Both the position numbers and the translations under genes were made by a program. Of a DNA stretch of 64,000 nucleotides, positions 40,649 through 49,627 are shown piece after piece. Source of the DNA: Chloroflexota bacterium (GTDB lineage: Bacteria > Chloroflexota > Anaerolineae > DTLA01); contig JADBJK010000074.1 of the NCBI GenBank assembly GCA_014874485.1, positions 62,001-126,000 on the forward strand, given 5' to 3'. The notes under the pieces are model-generated. The model was given only the letters and a program-made list of their open reading frames with translations, did no database searches and had not been told where the DNA came from. The number at the start of each line of letters is the position of its first letter. Positions within the stretch are counted from its first letter, which is position 1.

Positions 40649-43122
40649 GGACTCGCGGCGACGGAATTGGACGGGAGTTCCACGCTCTCCTTGCGGTAGA
40701 AGCGGATGCCCGTATCGCCCGCGTCCACGATGATGACGTCGCCCTCTCGGAACTCGCCGCTCAACAGGCGCAGCGCCAGGGCGTTCTCCACGTGCTTCTG
40801 GAGCGCCCGGCGCAGGGGCCGCGCCCCGAAATTGGGGTCATACCCCTCCCGCGCAAGCCAATCGCGGGCGGCCTCGGTCAGTTCCACCTCTACGCCCTGC
40901 TCGCGCAGCCGCGCGCGAATCTCCTTCATCTGCAAGTCCACGATTTGCTTGACCTGGTCCAGCGTCAGCGTGTGGAAGATGATGATCTCGTCCACGCGGT
41001 TCAGGAACTCGGGTCGGAAGGTCTCCCGCAGGCCGCGCTCAATGGCCTCGTGGGCGGCGCGCTCTTCGGAATCGCGCGTGTCGGCAGCCCGGAAGCCCAG
41101 GGTGCCCCCCTTGCGCGTGTACTGCGTCCCGATGTTGGAGGTCATGATGACCACCGTGTTGCGGAAGTCCACCGTGTGGCCCTGGCCATCGGTCAGGCGA
41201 CCGTCTTCCAGAATCTGGAGCAGCGCATTCCAGACTTCGGGGTGGGCCTTCTCAATCTCGTCAAAGAGCACCACCTGGTAGGGCCTGCGGCGGACGGCCT
41301 CGGTCAGTTGGCCGCCTTCTTCGTAGCCCACGTATCCCGGCGGCGCGCCGATGAGGCGGGAGACCGTGTGCCGCTCGCGGTACTCGCTCATGTCCACGCG
41401 CACCAGGGCGTCCTCGTCGTCAAACAGGAACCAGGCCAGCGCCTTGGCCAGTTCGGTCTTGCCGACGCCCGACGACCCCAGGAAGATGAACGAGCCGATG
41501 GGGCGGCGTGGGTCCTTCAGCCCGGACCGTGCCCGGCGGATGGCGTTGGACACGGCGCGGATGGCCTCGTCCTGGCCCACGATCCGCTCGTGGAGCCGCT
41601 CCTCCATGTGGAGAAGGCGCTCGGCCTCGGTCTCCAGGAGCGCTGTAACGGGAATGCCGGTCCATGTGGCGACCACCTCGGCGATATCCTGCACGTCCAC
41701 CACTTCGTCAATGTTCTTCTCCCGCTGCCAGGCTTCGCGGGCGGCGTTGAACTCCTGCTCCAGGCGCAGGCGTTCGGCGCGGTGGATCGCGGCCTTCTCG
41801 TAGTCGCGCTGCTGCCAGGCGGCCTCTTCCTCCGCCGCCAGTTTGTGGATGGCGGCGCGCTTCTCCTTCAGTTCGGGCGGCATGCTGTGGATGGCCATCC
41901 GCAACTTGGAGGCGGCCTCGTCTATCAGGTCAATGGCCTTGTCGGGCAGGTGGCGCTCGGTTACGTAGCGTTTGGACAGGCGAGCGGCGGCCACCAGCGC
42001 CTCGTCCGAGAAGCGCACCTTGTGGTGCGCCTCGTAGCGGTCGCGCACGCCGCGCAGCATCTGGATGGTCTCCTCCACCGACGGCTCGTCCACGTACACG
42101 GGGGCGAAGCGGCGCTCCAGGGCGGCGTCCTTCTCAATGTAGCGGCGGTATTCGTCCAGGGTGGTGGCGCCCACGCACTGGAGTTCGCCCCTGGCCAGGG
42201 CTGGCTTCAGCATGTTGGAGGCATCCATGGCGCCCATGGCCGCGCCCGCGCCGACCACGGTGTGGAGTTCGTCAATGAAGAGGATGATCTCGCCCTGGGC
42301 GCGCTGGATTTCCTCAATGGCGGTCTTCAGGCGCTCCTCAAATTCGCCGCGGAACCGCGTGCCCGCCACCATCGCGCCCAGGTCCAGGGCCAGCACGCGC
42401 TTGCCCATCAGGACCTCGGGCACGTCCTCCTGCACGATCTTCTGCGCCAGACCCTCCACGATGGCCGTCTTGCCCACGCCCGCCTCGCCGATGAGGACCG
42501 GGTTGTTCTTGGTGCGGCGCGACAGAATCTGCATCACGCGCATGATCTCTTTGTCCCGGCCGATGACCGGGTCCAGTTTCCCCTCGCGCGCCAGTTGGGT
42601 CAGGTCGCGGGTGTATCGCTCCAGGGTTCGGTAGCGGCTCTCGGCCTGGGGCGAGGTAACCCTCTGCCCGCCCCGCACCTGCTCAATGGCCTCCATCACC
42701 CGATCCCGTGTAACGCCCATTTCCTCCAGCAGGCGCGATGCGGGCGACCCGCGCTCGGCGATGAGGGCGAGGAACAGGTGCTCGGTGGAGATGTAGTCAT
42801 CCTTGAGACGGTTCGCTTCCTCGTTGGCCGTGTCCACCACGTGCTTGAGGCGCGGCGTGATGAACATCTGGCCCGGCATCGTGCTGCCGAAGGAGGGCGT
42901 TCTGGGCGCAGCGCGCAACGTGGCCTCCAGGCGCTGCTTCAGCGTCTCGGTGTCCACGCCCAGTTTGTCCAAAATCTGGGGAATCACGCCCCCCGGCTGT
43001 TCTATCAGCGCCAGGAGCAGGTGCTCGGTATCCACCTGCGTGTGGTTGTAGCGCTGCAAAATCTCGTAGGCGCGCATGGCTGCATCCTGTGCGCGCTCCG
43101 TGAAACGGTCAAATCGCATCAT
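40645..43122 (-). CDS. clpC: ClpC-type AAA+ unfoldase
   Basis: An 825-residue class I Hsp100. Double Clp-N (about 1-145; [45 protein letters not shown]), AAA1 with GEAGVGKT and [12 protein letters not shown], a coiled-coil M domain (about 400-470; [20 protein letters not shown]), AAA2 with GSSGVGKT and [12 protein letters not shown], and the C-terminal D2 helix bundle. It would feed proteins to ClpP, which is not here. ATG 43122 follows GAGGGGAAA; starts further upstream precede the Clp-N homology. It lies third in a minus-strand operon headed by the HspR-like repressor. Confidence 0.93.
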   Translation of the reverse strand: MMRFDRFTERAQDAAMRAYEILQRYNHTQVDTEHLLLALIEQPGGVIPQILDKLGVDTETLKQRLEATLRAAPRTPSFGSTMPGQMFITPRLKHVVDTANEEANRLKDDYISTEHLFLALIAERGSPASRLLEEMGVTRDRVMEAIEQVRGGQRVTSPQAESRYRTLERYTRDLTQLAREGKLDPVIGRDKEIMRVMQILSRRTKNNPVLIGEAGVGKTAIVEGLAQKIVQEDVPEVLMGKRVLALDLGAMVAGTRFRGEFEERLKTAIEEIQRAQGEIILFIDELHTVVGAGAAMGAMDASNMLKPALARGELQCVGATTLDEYRRYIEKDAALERRFAPVYVDEPSVEETIQMLRGVRDRYEAHHKVRFSDEALVAAARLSKRYVTERHLPDKAIDLIDEAASKLRMAIHSMPPELKEKRAAIHKLAAEEEAAWQQRDYEKAAIHRAERLRLEQEFNAAREAWQREKNIDEVVDVQDIAEVVATWTGIPVTALLETEAERLLHMEERLHERIVGQDEAIRAVSNAIRRARSGLKDPRRPIGSFIFLGSSGVGKTELAKALAWFLFDDEDALVRVDMSEYRERHTVSRLIGAPPGYVGYEEGGQLTEAVRRRPYQVVLFDEIEKAHPEVWNALLQILEDGRLTDGQGHTVDFRNTVVIMTSNIGTQYTRKGGTLGFRAADTRDSEERAAHEAIERGLRETFRPEFLNRVDEIIIFHTLTLDQVKQIVDLQMKEIRARLREQGVEVELTEAARDWLAREGYDPNFGARPLRRALQKHVENALALRLLSGEFREGDVIIVDAGDTGIRFYRKESVELPSNSVAASP

Positions 43123-43167
43123 AGAGTTTCCCCTCGCCGGCATGCACCGGCTCTGTGATTCAGGCCA

Positions 43168-44259
43168 CTAGTAGCGAAGGATAGCCCCAATCTGGCCTGC
43201 GCGTTTCAAATCCTCATTCCCCGGCACAAACTCTACCTCAACGCCCCGCTGGATGGCGCGGCGGACGATGGCATCCACTGCGTCCTTGATGGGAACCATG
43301 GGGCCGCCGCAGTACACGCACGTCTGGGTCTTCTGGGCGCCGATGTAGCCGCAGTGCTCGCACCGGTAGGCGGTGGCCTGCAACCCCTCGTCCACGATGA
43401 GCACGTGCACGCGCTCCTCCTGCAACGCGGTCAGGGTGTCGGCCAGGCCGATGGCGCCCGGCCCGCCTTTGGTCGCCGCGGTGATCATCTGCTGAATCAG
43501 CGCAGCCTCGCGGTCGTGTTCGGCCTTCTCCAGCAAGTCTTGCGCGCGCGCCAGGGCCTCGCTCTCCGACGCGGTGATGTCTATGGGCATGGTGCCGATG
43601 ACGCTGTCGCGCAGCGCCTTGGGCAGCATGGACAGGAAGCGCGACACGGTCTCCTCTTGCCCGCCCACGATGAGCCGCTTGCATCGGTGCTTGTTGCAGA
43701 AATCCTTGACCAGCGTTGCGGCCTCTTTCAGGTTCTGGTGGGCTTTCTCATCCTGGCGGCGCTGCAACCGCTGGGCCGCCCAGCCGCCCTTCTTGTGCCG
43801 TTTCAGTTCCGTCCCGAACGTCCCGGCCGTGTCCTCCACCACGCCCAGGTGGTACAGGATGACCCGCGCGCCTTCCTGGTCCACCAGCGCGACGGCAAAG
43901 CGGCCGTACTCGTCCAGCATGTCGCTGAGCGGCTTCACGTAGGGCCGGTCGGCCACGAACACGTGGTTGCTGACCGGCACGCTGACCGGCAGGGCCCGCC
44001 AAAAATCCTGCGCCTGGCAGGAGAACATGGCCAGCCCCTTGGCCTGCCAGTCGTATTCCAACTCCACGAAACGCTCCATGCGGTCGGCGTCAGCCTGGGC
44101 CGCGCCCAGCGCCACCGCCTGCTTCAGCATCCCCCTAAGGCTCAACTTGACTTCGTCCTTGACGTGGCGGGAAGGATCCGTGCTCAGGTACAGGCTCAAC
44201 ACCGTGGCACCATCTGCGTGGAAAGCAGCCAGTTCATGAACGTCCTTTTCGTCAAACAT
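43168..44259 (-). CDS. Bacterial eRF1-like release-factor-family protein (baeRF) with zinc ribbon
   Basis: A 363-residue protein in the eRF1/Dom34/Vms1 lineage found in bacteria. The N-terminal part (1-130) is followed by a domain 2 segment KRHKKGGWAAQRLQRRQDEK (153-172) aligning with the eRF1 loop GRGGQSALRFARLR, so GGQ is GGW here. Domain 3 is eL8-like (KRLIVGGQEETVSRFL) with an inserted four-Cys zinc ribbon (C300, C303, C314, C317). The family is thought to act on stalled ribosomes or peptidyl-tRNA. It is second in the operon between hspR (37 bases upstream) and clpC (45 bases downstream). The assignment is from motif alignment by eye. Confidence 0.8.
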   Translation of the reverse strand: MFDEKDVHELAAFHADGATVLSLYLSTDPSRHVKDEVKLSLRGMLKQAVALGAAQADADRMERFVELEYDWQAKGLAMFSCQAQDFWRALPVSVPVSNHVFVADRPYVKPLSDMLDEYGRFAVALVDQEGARVILYHLGVVEDTAGTFGTELKRHKKGGWAAQRLQRRQDEKAHQNLKEAATLVKDFCNKHRCKRLIVGGQEETVSRFLSMLPKALRDSVIGTMPIDITASESEALARAQDLLEKAEHDREAALIQQMITAATKGGPGAIGLADTLTALQEERVHVLIVDEGLQATAYRCEHCGYIGAQKTQTCVYCGGPMVPIKDAVDAIVRRAIQRGVEVEFVPGNEDLKRAGQIGAILRY

Positions 44260-44296
44260 ACTATCCTCCTGTCTGCATGATCCGATTCTGTTCCGC

Positions 44297-44638
44297 CTAC
44301 TCGCTACTCTGCAACTTGCTTTTCAGCAAGGCGACCTCGCGCTCAAAGCGTGCTTGCAGGGCCTCCATCTCGGCCTTCATCTGCGCCACCTGATCCATCA
44401 GCGACAGAATCGCCTCCACCCCTGCAAGATTGACGCCCAACTCGTCTGTAAGACGCTGAATCTGCCGCAATCGTTCAATGTCGCTGGGCGAGTACAGCCG
44501 TCGGTTGCCCGGCGAGCGGCAGGGCTTGATCAGCCCCAGGCTCTCGTAGTAGCGCAGGGTCTGGGGATGCACCCCCACCATTTTCGCTGCCACGCTGATG
44601 ACGTAGCAGGGTTCCTGATGCGACGGACTGTCGCCCAC
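44297..44638 (-). CDS. hspR: MerR-family heat-shock repressor, HspR-like
   Basis: A 113-residue MerR-type DNA-binding protein: YVISVAAKMVGVHPQTLRYYESLGLIKPCRSPGNRRLY (split core HPQTLRYYESLGLIKP) with the winged HTH, then a C-terminal coiled coil (80-110). The HPQTLRxYExxGLxxPxR signature is characteristic of HspR, which represses dnaK/clpB operons with DnaK as co-repressor. The GTG start has GGAGG 7-11 bases upstream. Being first in the operon with baeRF, clpC and rtcA implies heat-shock control of the set. A full HAIR operator is not visible upstream; only a CTTGACT half-site resembles it. Confidence 0.88.
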   Translation of the reverse strand: MGDSPSHQEPCYVISVAAKMVGVHPQTLRYYESLGLIKPCRSPGNRRLYSPSDIERLRQIQRLTDELGVNLAGVEAILSLMDQVAQMKAEMEALQARFEREVALLKSKLQSSE

Positions 44639-44679
44639 GGATGGCCTCCAGATACGACTTGACTATGGAGAGAATTGTC

Positions 44680-44776
44680 TGTCACTGCGAGCGAAGCGAA
44701 GCAATCTCACGCTCCGGGTATTGCTTCGTCGCTGCGCTCCTCGCAATGGCACACCATCAAGAATCCTTGTGGTACA
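44680..44776. repeat. CATTGCGAGC-family repeat after htrA
   Basis: A single unit: TGTCACTGCGAGCGAAGC ... CTCCTCGCAATGGCACACC, then CATCAAGAATCCTTGTGGTA, directly against the htrA stop. Confidence 0.85.
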
Positions 44777-44779
44777 GCG

Positions 44780-45934
<1,155 letters not shown>

Positions 45935-46124
45935 TCGTGCATTGCTCCTCTGAGAATCAGGCTGTCGGTGTGCACGGTACAGCGAGCGGGGAAGTTTCTG
46001 CCGCGAAGCAACTGCAAACCGAAGGGCATCATGCTACACCACCCGCCTTTCGCGTACCGAGCGGTGCCGAGGTACGTCCCGAACTGACCGGTTGAGGCGC
46101 TAGGGTTGAAGAATCTCTATGGCT

Positions 46125-46154
46125 ATTATAGCACGAATTGCGGTCGGATGTCAA
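46125..46154 (-). promoter_or_regulatory. htrA promoter
   Basis: Minus-strand TTGACA, 18-nt spacer ending TGC, TATAAT: consensus hexamers plus extended -10, the strongest promoter in the window. The roughly 190-base leader between it and the ATG has no gene or recognised structure. Confidence 0.8.
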
Positions 46155-46249
46155 TACCTACAGCCGCATTGTGAGGAAATCTTACATGGCGATTGTAAGA
46201 AATCGCCGTGGGGGAGGCGCGCCGACTCTCGCCCTTGCACTGGTGCGAA

Positions 46250-46660
46250 TCAGTCAGAGTCCAGCCAATCCGCAAACTGGCGAGGGGTTACGATGGGGAT
46301 GTCCTGGAACTTGCCCAGCAGCAGGAGATCCTGATCGCCGGAGATGATACAGTCCACGCGGCCCGCCACTGCCGCTGCCAGCACGGCATTGTCCCCCGGA
46401 TCGCGGCAGGCGTCCGGCGTCTCGGCAGGAGTAACCCACTCCGCACCGAGCGCCACGAGGTCCACCCACTCGTCGGCAAGGCCCGGCGGCGGATGGATGC
46501 GCGTGGCGAGGGTATGCAAGACACGGCCCAGTTCATCCAATAGGGCAGCCGACACGACAGCCTCAAACTCGCCGTCGCGCCAACGCAGCAATAACTGGTG
46601 CGGCAGTCCGGTCCAGAAGATGCCAGAGACCCACACCGATGTATCAATCACCACTCGCAT
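46250..46660 (-). CDS. PIN-domain toxin (VapC-like ribonuclease)
   Basis: A 136-residue PIN-domain protein: VVIDTSVWVSG (first Asp), DELGRVL (Glu), RDPGDNAVLAAAVAG (Asp pair) and IISGDQDLLLLG (last Asp) give the four-acid Mg site of PIN nucleases. It is closest to the 'PIN-family putative toxin' group (COG1569). The ATG lies inside the end of the upstream HTH gene, a 17-base overlap that implies coupled translation. Together they form a type II toxin-antitoxin module; the RNA target is unknown. Confidence 0.85.
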   Translation of the reverse strand: MRVVIDTSVWVSGIFWTGLPHQLLLRWRDGEFEAVVSAALLDELGRVLHTLATRIHPPPGLADEWVDLVALGAEWVTPAETPDACRDPGDNAVLAAAVAGRVDCIISGDQDLLLLGKFQDIPIVTPRQFADWLDSD

Positions 46661-46979
46661 CGCGCAGCACCCGCTCGGCCTCGTCATCCGTCAACGTGCC
46701 CGGGTGCAGCCCCTGGGCTTCCAGATGGCGGCGGAAAGCCTCCTGCGACTCGGACAGGGCGTGGTCAAATCGCTCCTGCCACATGCGCGACCGCCGTACC
46801 GTCTTGCGCTCCAGCAGGAAGCGGCGCAGGTCACCGGGGTCCACCCGGTAGACACGGCCGAGCCGCACTGCCGGCAGGTCGCCGTTCTGGATCCACTTGT
46901 ACACCTGCCGCACGTTCACCCGGAGGCTGTCGGCCACCTCCTGGGGCGTCAATGTTCTAAAAGTCGCGGGAAGAGCCAT
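46644..46979 (-). CDS. Excisionase-type HTH protein, probable antitoxin
   Basis: A 111-residue protein with an N-terminal MerR/excisionase-like helix-turn-helix (about 8-56; LTPQEVADSLRVNVRQVYKWIQNGDLPAVRLGRVYRV, core VNVRQVYKWIQNGDLP) and a charged helical tail that could bind the toxin. It precedes and overlaps the PIN gene, the usual antitoxin position. A promoter with a palindrome between its hexamers lies right before the start, suggesting autoregulation. A regulator unrelated to toxin-antitoxin function cannot be excluded. Confidence 0.8.
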   Translation of the reverse strand: MALPATFRTLTPQEVADSLRVNVRQVYKWIQNGDLPAVRLGRVYRVDPGDLRRFLLERKTVRRSRMWQERFDHALSESQEAFRRHLEAQGLHPGTLTDDEAERVLRDASGD

Positions 46980-46998
46980 AGCATCACCTCACAACAAC

Positions 46999-47027
46999 AC
47001 TTTACACTAGAGTACATTGGATGTCAA
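46999..47027 (-). promoter_or_regulatory. Promoter and probable operator of the HTH/PIN pair
   Basis: Minus-strand TTGACA, 17-nt spacer, TAAAGT. TAC-A-CTAG-A-GTA (47003-47014), a near-perfect palindrome, overlaps the spacer and -10: a plausible autorepressor site. The leader is only about 13-20 nt. Confidence 0.65.
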
Positions 47028-47246
47028 GAAGCATCAACGATGCAGTTAGGTCCACGGCGGGTATTTTGGGTGGGAGTGGCGGCTGCGGGTGGCCGCCCTA
47101 CGACCTTGGAACCGGGCCTGCGTGGAGGGCCGAACTTCAGTCGCGACGCGCCCGCGACGTGCGTCGCAACCGAGGGCCGCTGCAAGCCACCATCGGGTGC
47201 GCGCAACTGCTCAACGCGGCGGCCTCGCTCCACTCCTGCATTGGCC
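47028..47246. other. Gene-free stretch upstream of the heme-copper operon
   Basis: No convincing coding sequence, no repeat of the known families, no tRNA. GC-rich and unremarkable. Confidence 0.5.
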
Positions 47247-47291
47247 TGTGACAAAAGTTACACGCGCCCAACGCCGAAGTATGCTATACTC
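47247..47291 (+). promoter_or_regulatory. CRP/FNR-type operator plus extended -10 of the heme-copper operon
   Basis: TGTGAC-AAAA-GTTACA (47247-47262) is a dyad with a single mismatch, fitting CRP/FNR-family sites. TGCTATACT (47283-47291) is an extended -10 without a proper -35. The dyad centre is about 43 bases upstream of the expected start site, close to the class II activator position (-41.5). Confidence 0.6.
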
Positions 47292-47365
47292 TATGTTGGA
47301 GAATGGCACCCTACATCGCCCCGCAAATCCGCGCCCAAACGAACTCTTGAGTGAGGAGGGAGGCT

Positions 47366-47470
47366 ATGTACGCGACGGATGTCATCTGGTGGGCCTACAC
47401 GGCGTTCCTGGTCCTGGTGATTCTGTTCATGCTGCTTTTCGCCTGGAAGGTGAGGGAGAAAGGAGGGTGA
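47366..47470 (+). CDS. 34-residue single-helix subunit, candidate heme-copper oxidase subunit IIa
   Basis: A very short gene encoding MYATDVIWWAYTAFLVLV..., one membrane helix (about 7-27) and a KVREKGG basic end. GAGGAGGGAGG lies just upstream of the ATG, and the stop is two bases before the subunit II start, whose ribosome site is its last codons (AAAGGAGGG). Thermus ba3 oxidase has a 34-residue single-helix subunit IIa in its complex; identical length, topology and position make this the likely counterpart, though sequence identity cannot be judged at this length. Confidence 0.75.
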   Translation: MYATDVIWWAYTAFLVLVILFMLLFAWKVREKGG

Positions 47471-47472
47471 AG

Positions 47473-47895
47473 ATGGACAGACGTGAACGGAACTGGCTGT
47501 TGGTTCTGGTGGGCGTGTTCCTGCTCGTCAATGTCATCACGCTGTCGCCCCTGGTTCCCTGGCAGAAGTGGCTCCTCTGGTCCCGCCCCACGCCCGACCG
47601 AATCGTCCCCGTGGAGTTTGAGAACTACCAGATTCGGCTGCCGCAGGGCGGCGTGGAGGTGAAGGCCAACGAGTTCGTGCAGTTCGTCGCCACGTCCAAA
47701 GACGTAACCTACGGGTTCGGCGTGTTCCGACCCGACGGCACGATGGTATTCCAGATGCAGGTGCTGCCGGGGTACCAGAACAAGATCACGTGGCGATTTG
47801 ACACCCCTGGCGTGTACGATGTGCGCTCCACCGAATACTCAGGCCCGCGGCATCCGGAGATGTACATCCCGAATGCCATACGGGTGCTGCCGTAG
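47473..47895 (+). CDS. Subunit II-like cupredoxin of a heme-copper oxidase, CuA site lost
   Basis: A 140-residue protein: one N-terminal membrane helix (about 8-26) and a periplasmic cupredoxin domain (45-140) like B-family subunit II (NEFVQFVATSKDVTYGFGV, LPGYQNKITWRFDTPGVYDV). The CuA motif C-x3-C-x3-H-x2-M reads S119-x3-S123-x3-H127-x2-M130, so both bridging cysteines are Ser, and the first His of the site (TSxDVxHGF) is Tyr80. It therefore should not bind CuA and cannot take electrons from cytochrome c in the usual way. Start ATG follows AGGAGGG at 6-12 bases. Confidence 0.85.
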   Translation: MDRRERNWLLVLVGVFLLVNVITLSPLVPWQKWLLWSRPTPDRIVPVEFENYQIRLPQGGVEVKANEFVQFVATSKDVTYGFGVFRPDGTMVFQMQVLPGYQNKITWRFDTPGVYDVRSTEYSGPRHPEMYIPNAIRVLP

Positions 47896-47906
47896 GGAGG
47901 TGCGAC

Positions 47907-49559
47907 ATGGCGAAACTCAACTGGCAAACCAAGTGGACGCTGCGTTTTGCGGTTGTTGGCCTGCTGTTCCTGGCGCTGTCGGGATTTGAGGGCATCCTCA
48001 TGCGCATCCAGTTGGCCGCGCCCGACGCGCTGCACGGGATGGAGCAGGCGCTGATGGCGCTGCGCCCCGTCGGGCGCGAGGTTACGTCCGCCGAACTGTA
48101 CTACGCCATGCTGACGGCGCACCCCATCGTGGGCATCTACGGCTTCGCCTACATGCTGGTCTTTGGCGCGTTCTACTTCCTGGTGCCCTACCTGCTGGGC
48201 AAGGAGGTCCGCCACAAGAAACTGCTGGTGTTCAACTTCTGGGCGCAGATCGTTGGGGTGCTCACCTGCTGGGCGGCGGGCTTCTTCGGGCTGTTCAACT
48301 CGCTGTACACGCTCTACTGGCCGCTGCCCGTGTCCTACGACCGCGTGCCGCTCGTCGGCAGCATTGCCTTCACCGTGGGCGCGGCCATCATCATGGTCAA
48401 CATCCTGCTGTTCTCGTACAACACCTTCAGCACCGTGTTGAGCAAGAGCAACCCGGGGTCCTACAGTTTCGGCGCGTTCCTGCGGGCGGCCTTCGGCATC
48501 TCGCGCCTGATGAAGCGCCTGGGCAGGGAGGACAAGGCCGCGCCCAACCTGGACTACAACGGCCTGCCCGTGTTCATCGTGGCGGTGGCGCGCGGCTCCA
48601 TTGACACCGTCATCAACGCCATCGTGCTCCTGACGGCGGGCGCGCTGATCCTGGTCTATGGCATCGCGGCGCTCCTCAAGTCGCCACTGAACCCCGCCGC
48701 CGTTGACCCGCTCATCTACAAGAACTGGTTCTGGTGGGGCCTGGACATGGTGGCCGACGGCAACGTGCTGATATACACGGCGGGCGTGTGGTATCTGCTG
48801 GTGCCGCTCCTGGTGGGCCGCAAACTGTTCGGCGAGAACGTGGTCAAGACGGTCATCATGGTGGACCTGCTGGTGTCCCTTGGCGTGTGGAGCCACCACC
48901 TGCTGGGCGACCAGAGCCAGCCGCTGTGGATGCGGCTGATTTCGGGCCAGTTCATCACCTGGGGCGAGTTCTTCACCATGGGCCTGACGCTGTTCGCCAC
49001 GCTGATGACCATCTGGCTGGCGCGCCCGGTCAAGTTCTCGCCGCCGCTCAAGTTCGTGCTGGGCTCCATGTTCGGGTTCATCATGGGCGGCGCGGCGGGC
49101 CTCATCCAGGCCAACGTGGGGCTGAACGTGGTGTTCCACAACACCCAGTGGGTCGTGTCGCTCCACGCGCACACGTTCCTGCTGACCGGCCTGGCGATGC
49201 TCCTGTTCGCCGTCGTGTACGCCCTGATTCCCATGCTCACGAACCTGGAAATCAAGAGCAACCGTCTGGTGAACGCCCACTTTTGGCTGTGGATGGTCGG
49301 CTCGGTGGGAATGGCCTACGTGATGGGCATGGCGGGGGCGCGCGGGATGCTCCGCCGCACGCTGTACCCCGAAGGCAACCCCTACCAGACCAACGAGACG
49401 CTGGCCATCGTCGGCGGCGTTCTGATCGGCCTGGGGTTCCTGGCCTTCCTGGTCAACATCATCGCGACGCTGGGCTGGCGGAACGTCCTGAGCCTGGTCG
49501 TCCCCGAGCGGTGGCTGGAGCGGCAACCGTCGGCGGCGCTGGCCGAGGCGCAACCCTAG
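47907..49559 (+). CDS. Heme-copper oxidase superfamily subunit I, divergent (candidate NO reductase)
   Basis: A 550-residue membrane protein with about 13-14 helices. Low-spin heme ligands are His72 (LTAHPIVGIYGF) and His422; His420 is the high-spin heme ligand (SLHAHTFLLTG, aligned with VAHFHYVLS of A-type enzymes); His330-His331 (VWSHHLLGD) fit the CuB pair. The third CuB His, normally in the GHPEVY/GHPIVY helix, is missing: NWFWWGLDMVADGNVLIY places Asp280 at that position, and the cross-linked Tyr is absent. This active site suggests a non-O2-reducing member such as the gNOR/sNOR-type NO reductases rather than an oxidase. Co-transcribed with the two preceding genes. Confidence 0.88.
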   Translation: MAKLNWQTKWTLRFAVVGLLFLALSGFEGILMRIQLAAPDALHGMEQALMALRPVGREVTSAELYYAMLTAHPIVGIYGFAYMLVFGAFYFLVPYLLGKEVRHKKLLVFNFWAQIVGVLTCWAAGFFGLFNSLYTLYWPLPVSYDRVPLVGSIAFTVGAAIIMVNILLFSYNTFSTVLSKSNPGSYSFGAFLRAAFGISRLMKRLGREDKAAPNLDYNGLPVFIVAVARGSIDTVINAIVLLTAGALILVYGIAALLKSPLNPAAVDPLIYKNWFWWGLDMVADGNVLIYTAGVWYLLVPLLVGRKLFGENVVKTVIMVDLLVSLGVWSHHLLGDQSQPLWMRLISGQFITWGEFFTMGLTLFATLMTIWLARPVKFSPPLKFVLGSMFGFIMGGAAGLIQANVGLNVVFHNTQWVVSLHAHTFLLTGLAMLLFAVVYALIPMLTNLEIKSNRLVNAHFWLWMVGSVGMAYVMGMAGARGMLRRTLYPEGNPYQTNETLAIVGGVLIGLGFLAFLVNIIATLGWRNVLSLVVPERWLERQPSAALAEAQP

Positions 49560-49585
49560 CCGTGAATCTACTTGAATTAAGGGAC

Positions 49586-49623
49586 AACGATGCGACGCAC
49601 CTTCGGAAGTGCGTCGCATCGTT
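49586..49623 (+). terminator. Hairpin closing the heme-copper operon
   Basis: AACGATGCGACGCAC and GTGCGTCGCATCGTT form a 15-bp perfect stem with an 8-nt loop, 27 bases after the stop. The stem is a variant of the GTGCGACGCACC palindrome family, so here a repeat appears to serve as the terminator. Confidence 0.75.
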
Positions 49624-49627
49624 CTCG

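Noticed and set aside
40057-43158. 1033-codon plus-strand frame opposite rtcA and clpC
   Set aside because: Antisense shadow: no domain, biased composition, and both strands' real genes are recognisable on the minus strand.
44640-44690. HAIR operator (CTTGAGT-N7-ACTCAAG) upstream of hspR
   Set aside because: Only one half resembles the motif (CTTGACT); the other half does not match, so I do not call an operator.
47473-49559. Ordinary ba3-type cytochrome c oxidase
   Set aside because: CuA cysteines, the first CuA histidine, the third CuB histidine and the cross-linked tyrosine are all missing.
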